Assembly (NCBI RefSeq): GCF_025420585.1
Contig: NZ_JAOEGB010000002.1
Span: 1 to 64,000, forward strand
Length of the DNA: 64,000 nucleotides
Direction: 5' to 3'
Source: Planotetraspora sp. A-T 1434
GTDB lineage: Bacteria > Actinomycetota > Actinomycetes > Streptosporangiales > Streptosporangiaceae
Shown: positions 44,367-52,011 of the stretch, piece by piece
Layout of the letters: each line of letters begins with the position of its first letter
Position numbering within the stretch: the first letter of the stretch is position 1
Notes under the pieces: model-generated
Told to the model about the DNA's origin: nothing
Databases searched by the model: none
The model's input: only the letters and a program-made list of their open reading frames with translations
Position numbers and translations under genes: made by a program

Positions 44367-45530
44367 ATGCCACTTCCTCCTGGGCTCGAGCTGTCGGCCG
44401 CCGGGGACGACAACCGGCCGGTGCGGCAACTGGTTCGCGACTTCACCGCCAAGCACGTGATGCCGGTGGCCGCCGACCTGGACGCGTCGCCGCGGTTCCC
44501 CGCCGAGATCTACCGCGAGATGGCCAAGGCCGGGCTCTTCGGCATCACCGTTCCCGAGGAGCTGGGCGGCGCGGGCGCGCGGGCGCTCGACTACCTGCAC
44601 GTCATGGAGGGGCTCAGCTTCGGCTACGCCTCGGTCGCCGACCAGTGCGGTCTCGTCGAGCTGGTCGGCACGCTGCTCACCAAGCACGGCACCCCCGACC
44701 AGCAGCGCGAGTTCCTGGGGCCCCTGCTGCGCGCCGACCGCTTCTGCGCGTACGCGCTGACCGAGGCGGGTGCGGGCTCCGACCTGCGCGGCGTCTCCAC
44801 CAGGGCCCGGCCCGACGGCGACGGCTGGATCCTCGACGGCGAGAAGGTCTTCATCCACAACGCCCCGGTGGCCGACTTCGCCACGGTCCTCGCCAGGACC
44901 GGCGACTCCTACTCGGTCTTCCTCGTCGATCTCGACGCCAACGGGGTCAGCCGTACGTACCGGGAGCACAAGATGGGCCAGCGGGCCAGCCAGGTGGGCG
45001 GGCTCGCCTTCGAGTCGGTGCGGCTGCCGGCCGGCGCGCTGCTCGGCGGCCTCGGCGAGGGGTTCACACTGATGACCTCGGTGCTCGCGCGGGGACGCCT
45101 GGGCATCTCGGGGCTGTCTCTCGGCATCAGCCGGGCCGCCATCACGGCCGCCACCGAGCAGGCCGAGACGCGCACCGCCTTCGGCCGGCCGATCGGCGCC
45201 AACCAGGGGGTGGCCTTCCCCATCGCCGACGCGGCGGCCGAATACCGCGCCGCCTTCCTGCTCGCCGAGGACGCCGCCCGCCGCCTCGACCAGGGTCAGG
45301 AGGACGCCGCCGCGGCCTGCTCGATGGCCAAGCTGTACGCCTCCGAGGCGTGCGTACGGCATGCCGACATGGCCGTCCAGGTCTTCGGCGGATCAGGTTA
45401 CATTCAGGGCTACTTGCCGGAACGCCTGTACAGGGACGCCCGGATCACCAGAATTTACGAGGGTACGAGCGAGATCCAGCGACTCATCATCAGCCGCTGG
45501 CTCATGGACACTAGAGGAGGCACCCGATGA
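44367..45530 (+). CDS. Acyl-CoA dehydrogenase
   Basis: 387-residue FAD enzyme. Landmarks: 'FGITVPEELGGAGARALDYL', the FAD/substrate loop 'CAYALTEAGAGSDLRGVSTRA', 'MGQRASQVGGLAFESVRLPAGALLGGLGEGF', 'AFGRPIGANQGVAFPIADAAAEYRAA' and the C-terminal 'VFGGSGYIQGYLPERLYRDARITRIYEGTSEIQR', whose YEGTSE glutamate is a candidate catalytic base. It introduces an alpha-beta double bond into an acyl-CoA and passes electrons to ETF. ATG start at 44367; overlaps the next gene by 4 bp. The preferred acyl chain cannot be read from sequence. Confidence 0.93.
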   Translation: MPLPPGLELSAAGDDNRPVRQLVRDFTAKHVMPVAADLDASPRFPAEIYREMAKAGLFGITVPEELGGAGARALDYLHVMEGLSFGYASVADQCGLVELVGTLLTKHGTPDQQREFLGPLLRADRFCAYALTEAGAGSDLRGVSTRARPDGDGWILDGEKVFIHNAPVADFATVLARTGDSYSVFLVDLDANGVSRTYREHKMGQRASQVGGLAFESVRLPAGALLGGLGEGFTLMTSVLARGRLGISGLSLGISRAAITAATEQAETRTAFGRPIGANQGVAFPIADAAAEYRAAFLLAEDAARRLDQGQEDAAAACSMAKLYASEACVRHADMAVQVFGGSGYIQGYLPERLYRDARITRIYEGTSEIQRLIISRWLMDTRGGTR

Positions 45531-46525
45531 GGGTCGCCCTGATCGGCGCCGGGTTCGCCTCCCGGCCCCATGTGCTGGCACTGCACGAGCTGGGCCACGA
45601 GGTGGTCACCGTGGTGACGCGCCGCGAGGACCGGGCCAGGAACGTGCAGTTCGTCTTCCCGAATGCGAAGCGATGCTGGCCCGCGAGCGAGGCGCTCGAC
45701 GCCGGGGTGGACTTCGCCATCGTCGCCTCCCCGACCAACACCCATCTCGAGGTCGTCACCGAGGCCGCCGCCAGGAAGGTGGACCTGCTCTGTGAGAAAC
45801 CTTTAGGCGCCAACAACGACCAGGCGGTCGATCTGGTGCGCATCGCCCGGGAGGCCGGGATCGGGCTGGCCGTCTGCTTCCAGCACCGGGCCAAGCCGGG
45901 CGGCCGGGCCCTGCACGACCTGGTCCGCCAGGGGACGCTCGGCCAGATCACCGGCGGCTTCCTGCACGTTCCTTGGTGGCGCGAGCAGTCCTACTATGAC
46001 GACCCCGGCCGCGGCACGTTCGAGCGCGACGGCGGCGGCGCGCTCATGGTGCAGGGCATCCACTCCCTCGACCTGGTGCTGTGGGTCCTCGGGGTGCCGC
46101 GCCGGGTGGTCGCCAGCGGCAGCCGGAGCCCCGCGCACAAGCTCGAGGCGGAGGACGTGTTCGGGGGCCTCCTCGACTACGGCGACTTCGTGATCACGGT
46201 GCACGCCACCACCGCGGCCTTCCCCGGCAGGGAGGAGGAGCTGTGGCTGACCGGCACCAAGGGCACCGCCGTACAGCATGGCGCGGCTCTCGACCTCTAC
46301 CAGGACATCAGCATGGAGGTCGTCGCCTCGGGGACGAACGCCACCACGGCGACCGACCCGACGGGCATGCCCGTGGAGTGGCACCGGTCGGTCATCAAGG
46401 ACGCCATCGAGAGCTTCGCCGAGGGGCGTGAACCGCTGGCCTCGGGAGAGTCGGCCCTCCTCACGCAGCGCGTGGTCGCCGCTCTCTACCGATCGGTCGT
46501 CTCGAACTCGTGGGAGACGGTCTGA
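45527..46525 (+). CDS. Gfo/Idh/MocA family oxidoreductase (second of the island)
   Basis: 332 residues. The Rossmann start is MRVALIGAGFASRPHVLAL; the catalytic-lysine motif is CEKPLGANN. The C-terminal domain contains 'GTFERDGGGALMVQGIHSLDLVLWVLG', with H in the IHSLD motif as the catalytic candidate. Only distant similarity to the first Gfo/Idh/MocA enzyme of the island, so the two probably act on different positions or intermediates. The ATG overlaps the acyl-CoA dehydrogenase stop codon (ATGA), placing a sugar-type oxidoreductase inside a CoA-dependent unit. Confidence 0.9.
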   Translation: MRVALIGAGFASRPHVLALHELGHEVVTVVTRREDRARNVQFVFPNAKRCWPASEALDAGVDFAIVASPTNTHLEVVTEAAARKVDLLCEKPLGANNDQAVDLVRIAREAGIGLAVCFQHRAKPGGRALHDLVRQGTLGQITGGFLHVPWWREQSYYDDPGRGTFERDGGGALMVQGIHSLDLVLWVLGVPRRVVASGSRSPAHKLEAEDVFGGLLDYGDFVITVHATTAAFPGREEELWLTGTKGTAVQHGAALDLYQDISMEVVASGTNATTATDPTGMPVEWHRSVIKDAIESFAEGREPLASGESALLTQRVVAALYRSVVSNSWETV

Positions 46526-46621
46526 CCTGCGCCGTCGCCGTTCTCCCGCTCGCGGCGGCAGCGCTCACGCGCCGCCGGTGAGCGGGAAGGGCGGCCCCGC
46601 GCACGCCACCCTTGTCCGCAG

Positions 46622-46750
46622 TCATGGGCGGGCTATCCGGCCGAGGCGTACGTGACCTACAGCGCGTTCGACTGGATGACCGCCACCGTAGGCGGCCTGT
46701 GGGACGCGCTGCTGTCGGAGCGCAGGCTGTTCTCCGTCACCCTGGTGTGA
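46622..46750 (+). pseudogene. Relic of a PHP-type metallohydrolase C-terminus (tentative)
   Basis: A 42-codon plus-strand stretch reads SWAGYPAEAYVTYSAFDWM and continues through TATVGGLWDALLSERRLFSV to a TGA at 46748-46750. It has no start codon of its own and no upstream domain. The pattern resembles the segment before the metal-binding SDSH of PHP-type metallohydrolases, but that motif is missing. Probably the remains of a deleted gene. The C-terminal end of the opposite regulator gene reads through this DNA. Weak evidence. Confidence 0.3.
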
Positions 46751-47631
46751 GGGTGGTCCGAGGACGCGCCGGGATGGGCCTTGAGCCACCCGGCGCGCTC
46801 CCGGCTCTCCTCGTCGGCCGGGGTGTAGACGACGACGCGGGTCTCGGAAGGCGTCGGGAGGGCCAGGCTGGTGGAGGCCATCCGGATCAGCCCCACGGCC
46901 GGGTGATTGAAGATCTTCATCCGGCTGCCCGGCCTGGCCACGTCGTGCGTGGCCCACATCCGGGCGAAGTCGGAGCTGGCCGCCGACAACCGGCTGACGA
47001 ACCCGGTCCACGCGGGCTCGCCCACGTGCCTCGCGAAGGCCGCCCGCAGCGTCGCCACCATCTGCGGCAGCTCCTCGTCGCGGTTCACGACCGGGCAGCA
47101 GCACGCCGGCAGCGTGAAGATCCGCCACAGGGCGTTGCGCTCGCACCCGGACCGCCGCACGAAGCTGGAAAAGATCGCGGCGTAGGCGTCGTTCCAGGCC
47201 AGCAGGTCGTAGCGGTTGTTGTAGACGCAGGCGGGGAGCGGGTCCAGCTGGTCGAGGATCGTCTGGACCTCCGGCTCCAGGGCATCCCCTGAGGGGGGCT
47301 GGAGCACCTCGGGCAGGTCGGCCAGCCGGTAGAGGTGCTCCCGCTCCGCCGCGTCGAGTCTCAGCGTGCGGGCGATCGCGTCGAGCACCTGGACCGACGC
47401 GTTGATCGGGCGGCCCTGCTCCAGCCAGGTGTACCAGGTCACCCCCACGCCCGCGAGCTGGGCGACCTCCTCCCGCCGCAGCCCCGGCGTACGGCGGCGC
47501 AGGCCCGGCGGCAGCCCGACGTCCTGAGGCGTGATGCGTTCGCGCCTGCTCCGGAGGAACGCGGCGAGCTGGTCCCGTCTCGTGTGGGTCCGCGTGTGAG
47601 GCTGGATGGTCACTCCATCATGGTGGCCCAT
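46657..47631 (-). CDS. MmyB-like XRE-family transcriptional regulator
   Basis: 324 residues. An N-terminal HTH_3-type domain: 'LRRRTPGLRREEVAQLAGVGVTWYTWLEQGR'. A C-terminal MmyB-like PAS-type ligand domain: 'ACVYNNRYDLLAWNDAYAAIFSSF', 'RNALWRIFTLPACC' and 'FARMWATHDVARPGSRMKIFNHPAVG'. In the family such regulators often sit divergent from a dehydrogenase or exporter and control it; here the divergent gene is a DHA2 exporter. The last ~27 residues (after HPHTRV) look unlike the family and are read from the opposite strand of the PHP-like relic, so the native stop codon was probably lost. Start at 47631, or GTG at 47613. Confidence 0.85.
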   Translation of the reverse strand: MGHHDGVTIQPHTRTHTRRDQLAAFLRSRRERITPQDVGLPPGLRRRTPGLRREEVAQLAGVGVTWYTWLEQGRPINASVQVLDAIARTLRLDAAEREHLYRLADLPEVLQPPSGDALEPEVQTILDQLDPLPACVYNNRYDLLAWNDAYAAIFSSFVRRSGCERNALWRIFTLPACCCPVVNRDEELPQMVATLRAAFARHVGEPAWTGFVSRLSAASSDFARMWATHDVARPGSRMKIFNHPAVGLIRMASTSLALPTPSETRVVVYTPADEESRERAGWLKAHPGASSDHPHTRVTENSLRSDSSASHRPPTVAVIQSNAL

Positions 47632-47710
47632 GGCCCGGGGGTGTTGCCAGGTGGTGTCAGTACCAGTATCAGCAGGCTCTCGTTACGGGTATCGGCGCAG
47701 CCGCATCGTG

Positions 47711-49099
47711 ATGGCCATGACCGCTGTCGCAACTCGCGCGCCCGCCGCGCGCCGCTCGGCGTCGTGGCTGCTCACCGTCATCCTGGCCGGGCAGTTCATG
47801 GCCATTCTGGACGTCTCCATCGTGAACGTCGCCGCGCCCACCATGCGCGCCGACCTCGGGGCGGGTGGCTCCGCCCTGCAACTCGTCATCTCCGGTTACA
47901 CCATCGCGTACGCCATGCTGCTGATCACCGGGGCCCGGCTCGGCGGGCTCCTCGGATATCGGCGGCTGTTCCTGACCGGGCTCGTCGTCTTCACGGCCGC
48001 GTCGCTGCTGTGCGGGCTGGCCCCCTCGACCGGCCCGCTCATCGCCTTCCGGCTGCTTCAGGGCGCGGGGGCCGCCCTGATGGTGCCGCAGGTGCTCAGC
48101 CTGATCCAGCTCTCCTTCGACGGCGCCTCCCGCGCCAGGGCGCTGGGCGTCTACGCCACGGTGATCTCCGTCGGCGCCGTCGTGGGCCAGGTGCTGGGCG
48201 GCCTGCTCGTCACGGCCGACCTGTTCGGTACGGCATGGCGTCCGGTCTTCCTCGTGAACGTGCCCATCGGCCTCGTCCTGCTGGTCGCCGGGGCGCGCCT
48301 GCTGCCGTCCGGCCATGTGCGCCGGGAGCAGGGTCTCGACCTGCCGGGGCTCGTCACGCTCTCGCTCGCGGTGTCCCTGCTCGTGGTGCCGCTGGTGCTG
48401 GGGCACGAGGAGAGCTGGCCGCTGTGGGGCTGGATCTCCATGGGCGGGTCGGTCGCCCTGTTCGGGGCGTTCCTGCTGGTGGAGCGGCGGGCGAGGCACC
48501 CTCTCGTGCCGGGCCACCTGCTGCGCACACCGGGATTGACCGCCGCCGCGGCCGGGATCTTCCTGGTCATGGTGGCCTACGGCGGCTACCTGTTCAGCAT
48601 GGCCCTCCACCTGCAGAGCGGCCTGGGCGACAGCCCGCTGCGCGCCGGGTGCCTGTTCATCCCGGCCGCGGCCGGGTTCGGGCTGACCAGCCTCAACTGG
48701 AAGCGGCTGCCCGCCCGCCTGCACCGCCCGCTGATCGTCACCGCCGCCGTCGTCACCGCGCTGGGCGAGCTCGCCCTCGCGGCGATCCTGGCGAGCGGCG
48801 GCCACGGCGAGCCGCTGCTGGAGATCGCCTTCGCCGTCATCGGGATCGGCATGGCGGGCACCTTCAGCCCGCTCATGGCCGTCGCACTCGCCCAGGTCGC
48901 CCCAGCCGAGGCCCCGGACGCCAGCGGCCTGATGGCGATGATGCTCCAGCTCGGCCAGGTCGTCGGCGTGGCGGCGTTCGGCACGCTGTTCCTCAGCCTC
49001 ACGCCGTCGGCGCACGCCATCACGGTCACCGAGGTGGGGCTCGCCGCCACATCGCTCGTCGCCGGCGTCTGCGCCCTCCCCCTCCTGCGAAGGCGCTAG
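47711..49099 (+). CDS. MFS exporter, DHA2 (14-helix) family
   Basis: 462 residues from the ATG at 47711 (another at 47717). 'SWLLTVILAGQFMAILDVSIVNVAAPTM' contains motif C1-like DVSIVNVALP, diagnostic of DHA2 drug exporters. 'ARLGGLLGYRRLFLTGLVVF' (motif A), 'RLLQGAGAALMVPQVLSLIQ' and 'GVYATVISVGAVVGQVLGGLLV' follow. About 14 membrane helices. Likely exports a small hydrophobic compound by proton antiport. Divergent from the MmyB-like regulator, which is its probable controller. It converges on the GNAT gene with a 3-bp gap. Confidence 0.9.
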   Translation: MAMTAVATRAPAARRSASWLLTVILAGQFMAILDVSIVNVAAPTMRADLGAGGSALQLVISGYTIAYAMLLITGARLGGLLGYRRLFLTGLVVFTAASLLCGLAPSTGPLIAFRLLQGAGAALMVPQVLSLIQLSFDGASRARALGVYATVISVGAVVGQVLGGLLVTADLFGTAWRPVFLVNVPIGLVLLVAGARLLPSGHVRREQGLDLPGLVTLSLAVSLLVVPLVLGHEESWPLWGWISMGGSVALFGAFLLVERRARHPLVPGHLLRTPGLTAAAAGIFLVMVAYGGYLFSMALHLQSGLGDSPLRAGCLFIPAAAGFGLTSLNWKRLPARLHRPLIVTAAVVTALGELALAAILASGGHGEPLLEIAFAVIGIGMAGTFSPLMAVALAQVAPAEAPDASGLMAMMLQLGQVVGVAAFGTLFLSLTPSAHAITVTEVGLAATSLVAGVCALPLLRRR

Positions 49100-49102
49100 G
49101 CG

Positions 49103-50023
49103 CTAGACCAGCCTGCGCCACACGTCGATGGCGAGCACCGGGCGCATGCCGACCGAGAGGTAGAGGTCGAGCGCGGGGGTGGTGTTGTTGGAGTCCACGT
49201 GCAGGATCGTGCCGGCCCGCCCCCGCCTCTCGTCCGCCGCGAAGGCCCGCCTGAGCAGGAACCGGCCGAGGCCCTTCCCCCGGAAGCGCGGCAGCACGGC
49301 CAGCGTGCGGACATAGCCGCAGTTCTCGTCCGGCACGAAGTGGTTGGTCCCGAGCAGCATCGCCGCCGGCTCGCCGTGGACCCGGGCCACCAGCAGCTGA
49401 CCCCAGTCGTTGGCGCTGGAGGCCTCCATCTCGCCGGCCCACTCCTCGTACGTCCTGGCGACGAACCCGAAGTGCTCGGCGAACCCCTCCTGCTGGATCC
49501 GATGGGCCGTACGGAGCAGCTCGCCGTGGTCCGGCGAACCGGTCTCGACCGTCACGCCCGGCAGGAACACCGGCTCGGCCCCCTGGTGGTCGATCCGCAT
49601 GCGGTGGAAGCTCGTGGCCGCGTCGAACCCGCGCGCCTTGGCGGCCGTCCGCATGGCCGTGTCCTCCGCGTAGATGCCGATGTCCAGGCGGACGTGCTCG
49701 TGACCGGCGGCCCGGCCGAGCTCGACCGCCCGCTCGATGACCGTGTCCCAGAGCCGGTCGCCGGCCCGGGCGTCCCTGGCGTGCACGTCGATGTCCACGT
49801 TGTCGCTCGTGCCCTTGCGGCGGGCCCATGCCCACCCGAGCAGCCGGTCGCCGTCGTCGACCAGCCAGCTGTCGTTGGCCAGATCCAGCTCGCCCAGCGT
49901 GTCGGCGATGTCCTCCAGCGTCCAGTCCGGCTTGCCGGTCACCGCGATGTCGTGCTCGGCGACCAGCTCGTGGATCGCCGGGGCGTCAGCCCTCACCGGC
50001 CGTCGGATGTCGAATTCGTTCAC
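49103..50023 (-). CDS. Double-domain GNAT acetyltransferase
   Basis: 306 residues from the GTG at 50023 (VNEFDIRRPVRADAPAIHEL); the in-frame extension to 50095 is not family-like. Two GNAT halves: the N-half with 'DDGDRLLGWAWARRKGTSDNVDIDVHARDARAGDRLWDTVI' lacks the acetyl-CoA loop, while the C-half has 'VRTLAVLPRFRGKGLGRFLLRRAFAADERRG', the Q/RxxGxG/A acetyl-CoA site. The layout is shared with mycothiol synthase, but residues specific to MshD are not evident, so the substrate is unknown. Confidence 0.85.
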   Translation of the reverse strand: MNEFDIRRPVRADAPAIHELVAEHDIAVTGKPDWTLEDIADTLGELDLANDSWLVDDGDRLLGWAWARRKGTSDNVDIDVHARDARAGDRLWDTVIERAVELGRAAGHEHVRLDIGIYAEDTAMRTAAKARGFDAATSFHRMRIDHQGAEPVFLPGVTVETGSPDHGELLRTAHRIQQEGFAEHFGFVARTYEEWAGEMEASSANDWGQLLVARVHGEPAAMLLGTNHFVPDENCGYVRTLAVLPRFRGKGLGRFLLRRAFAADERRGRAGTILHVDSNNTTPALDLYLSVGMRPVLAIDVWRRLV

Positions 50024-50356
50024 GATCCGTTTGTACGGCGCCCTACTTGGCGGCGACTTGACGACCGATTGGGAGCAGTGGGGTTCCGCGCTCACTTACC
50101 TGGTGGACGCCACATGGCAGGCGGTCGCAGGCCAAGCTCCGGACGGCCTCGCTTCCCGCCGGGAGCGCGGCCGTCACCCGGCCGAAACATGGGTATTGCT
50201 TAGGAAAGTTTCCTATTGAATACTGTCGATCATTCGCCTCAACCTCACATCACTCGCCCCCTGCGTACGGTGACGCGCTGTCGCCTGTCGGACAGTCGTG
50301 CGGGGGAACCTCCCGTCACCACGTCGTCGCCCCTCCCCACCCCCCTGGAGGCATCC
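50024..50356. other. 333-bp gap between divergent genes, with one strong palindrome
   Basis: No confident gene. The only sharp signal is the TAGGAAA/TTTCCTA palindrome at 50201-50215, treated separately. The rest is ordinary high-GC sequence; plus-strand readings in it lack ribosome sites and known domains. Confidence 0.5.
50201..50215. promoter_or_regulatory. 15-bp perfect palindrome upstream of the secreted-protein gene
   Basis: TAGGAAAGTTTCCTA is perfectly symmetric about its central G. It lies 142 bp before the secreted-protein start codon and 177 bp before the divergent GNAT start. Its AT content is far above the surrounding DNA. A partial relative (TTTCCTAGTAGG) occurs at 56494-56505 upstream of the sulfite-oxidase-like gene. 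Likely an operator; regulator unknown. Confidence 0.55.
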
Positions 50357-50671
50357 ATGCTCCGACGCGTCCTCGCGCTCACCGGCGGCGCGGTCCTGGC
50401 CTGCGCTGCGGCACTCGCCAGCACTTCCCCCGCGCAGGCCTCGACCAACGTCACCTTCGGCCCCACGTCCATCGGCGAATACTGCCACGCCCAGGTCAGC
50501 TCCTTCGCGTGGATCGGCTTCGATCGGGGCTCGATCCAGTGCTACGGAGGCAACGGCAACCAGTACGCCGGATCGGGCAGCCCTTACGCGGCCTGCGACT
50601 ACCTCACGACAGGCGTCGTTCTCAGCGCCTCCCGCGGCGCCTCCGACTCGCTGGTCTGCGAGATTCAGTAG
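50357..50671 (+). CDS. Small secreted protein, function unknown
   Basis: 104 residues from the ATG at 50357 (GGAG ribosome site). The signal peptide MLRRVLALTGGAVLACAAAL is followed by a cleavage site near AQA-S (about residue 30). The mature part is 74 residues with four cysteines (EYCHAQ, IQCYGG, AACDYL, LVCEIQ), suggesting two disulfides, and is rich in Gly, Ser and Tyr. No known domain is recognised. Related small secreted proteins are common in actinomycetes. A terminator-like hairpin follows. Confidence 0.75.
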   Translation: MLRRVLALTGGAVLACAAALASTSPAQASTNVTFGPTSIGEYCHAQVSSFAWIGFDRGSIQCYGGNGNQYAGSGSPYAACDYLTTGVVLSASRGASDSLVCEIQ

Positions 50672-50679
50672 AAGCCAAC

Positions 50680-50705
50680 CGGGCTCCCGGAACCCCGGGA
50701 GCCCG
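50680..50705 (+). terminator. Strong hairpin after the secreted-protein gene
   Basis: CGGGCTCCCGG (50680-50690) and CCGGGAGCCCG (50695-50705) form an 11-bp perfect stem with a 4-nt loop, 8 bp after the stop codon. There is no T run, as is common in high-GC actinobacterial terminators. Confidence 0.65.
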
Positions 50706-50889
50706 AGTTCCGCCGTCCGGGAGCGCCGATCTTTCTCGGCCGCCGCCCCCCAGGACCAGACCCAAGACGCTGATGACCAGGCCGACGACCCAATCGAGCC
50801 TCCGTACGTTCGGTGAAGCCGGTCCGAACGGCTCCCGGAAGTGCGGGGAGCACACACCTCCAGTCGCCATCCGAAATAGAGTGATCCAT

Positions 50890-51864
50890 ATGGAATACGG
50901 ACGGCTTGGCACTACCGGTTTGAAGGTCAGCAGGATCTGCCTGGGCATGATGAGCTACGGCGAGCCCGACAAGTGGGGCGGCTGGGTGCTCGCCGAGGAC
51001 CAGGCGGAGCCCATCGTGCGCAAGGCGGCCGACGGCGGCGTGACGTTCTTCGACACCGCCGACGTGTACTCGGCCGGCGTCAGCGAGGAGATCACCGGCA
51101 ACCTGCTGCGCAAGATCTTCCCCCGGCGCGACGACTACGTGCTGGCCACGAAGGTCTACTTCCCGATGGGCGGCGGCAAGAACGACTACGGCCTGTCCCG
51201 CAAGCACATCCTCTCGGCGATCGACGCCTCTCTCACCCGGCTCGGCACCGACTACGTGGACCTCTACCAGATCCACCGCTGGGACGGCGAGACGCCGATC
51301 GAGGAGACGATGGAGGCGCTGCACGACGTGGTCCGCGCCGGGAAGGCCCGCTACATCGGCGCCTCGAGCATGTGGGCCTGGCAGTTCGCCAAGGCTCAGC
51401 ACGTCGCCGACCTGAACCACTGGACGCGCTTCGTCTCGATGCAGAACCATTACAACCTCCTCCACCGGGAGGAGGAGCGGGAGATGGTCCCGCTCTGCGT
51501 GGACCAGGGCGTCGGCCTCATCCCGTGGAGCCCGCTCGCTCGCGGACTCCTCGCCCGCGCCGGAGCGCCCGCCGACACCACCCGCCAGACCGGCGACGGC
51601 GCGCGGCAGCAGCAGCTCTACAGCGGCCCCGCCGACGCGGCGATCCTCGATCGGGTCGCGCAGACCGCCGCCGAGCGGGGGACGAAGCCCGCGACGGTGG
51701 CCCTCGCCTGGCTGCTGAGCCGCCCCGGCGTCGTCGCCCCGATCATCGGCGCCACCAGGGACCACCACGTGGACGACGCCCTCGCCGCGGTCGACCTGAC
51801 GCTGACGGAGAAGGAGATCGCTTTCATCGAGGAGCCCTACCAGACGCGGCCGCAGCAGTTCTAA
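50890..51864 (+). CDS. Aldo/keto reductase
   Basis: 324 residues. AKR signatures: 'MEYGRLGTTGLKVSRICLGMMSYGEP', 'VTFFDTADVYSAGVSEEITGNLL' (catalytic Asp and Tyr), 'YVLATKVYF' (catalytic Lys), 'DYVDLYQIHRWD' (His) and 'GVGLIPWSPLARGLL', 'RPGVVAPIIGATRDHHVDDAL' for NADPH binding. Full tetrad DYKH present. It reduces carbonyl compounds; the physiological substrate is unknown. A TAGAGT -10 box (50877-50882) stands 7 bp before the ATG, so the transcript may be leaderless. Confidence 0.93.
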   Translation: MEYGRLGTTGLKVSRICLGMMSYGEPDKWGGWVLAEDQAEPIVRKAADGGVTFFDTADVYSAGVSEEITGNLLRKIFPRRDDYVLATKVYFPMGGGKNDYGLSRKHILSAIDASLTRLGTDYVDLYQIHRWDGETPIEETMEALHDVVRAGKARYIGASSMWAWQFAKAQHVADLNHWTRFVSMQNHYNLLHREEEREMVPLCVDQGVGLIPWSPLARGLLARAGAPADTTRQTGDGARQQQLYSGPADAAILDRVAQTAAERGTKPATVALAWLLSRPGVVAPIIGATRDHHVDDALAAVDLTLTEKEIAFIEEPYQTRPQQF

Positions 51865-52011
51865 ACGGTTTGCGGGGGCGCGCCGGCGGGCGGCACGCTG
51901 AGCGGATGCTGATGCGCCGGGAGACGCCCGGCTCCCCGTGGCCTGTTCGCCTACGCCGAGCCGTTCTCCAGGGTGTGAGGCGGCCTCCCGCACTTGCGTT
52001 AGGGTCGGCGC

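Noticed and set aside
50706-50889. Minus-strand hydrophobic peptide (RLDWVVGLVISVLGLVL) as a small membrane gene
   Set aside because: No ribosome site, no clear boundary, and it overlaps the terminator and the leader of the aldo/keto reductase; too weak to annotate.
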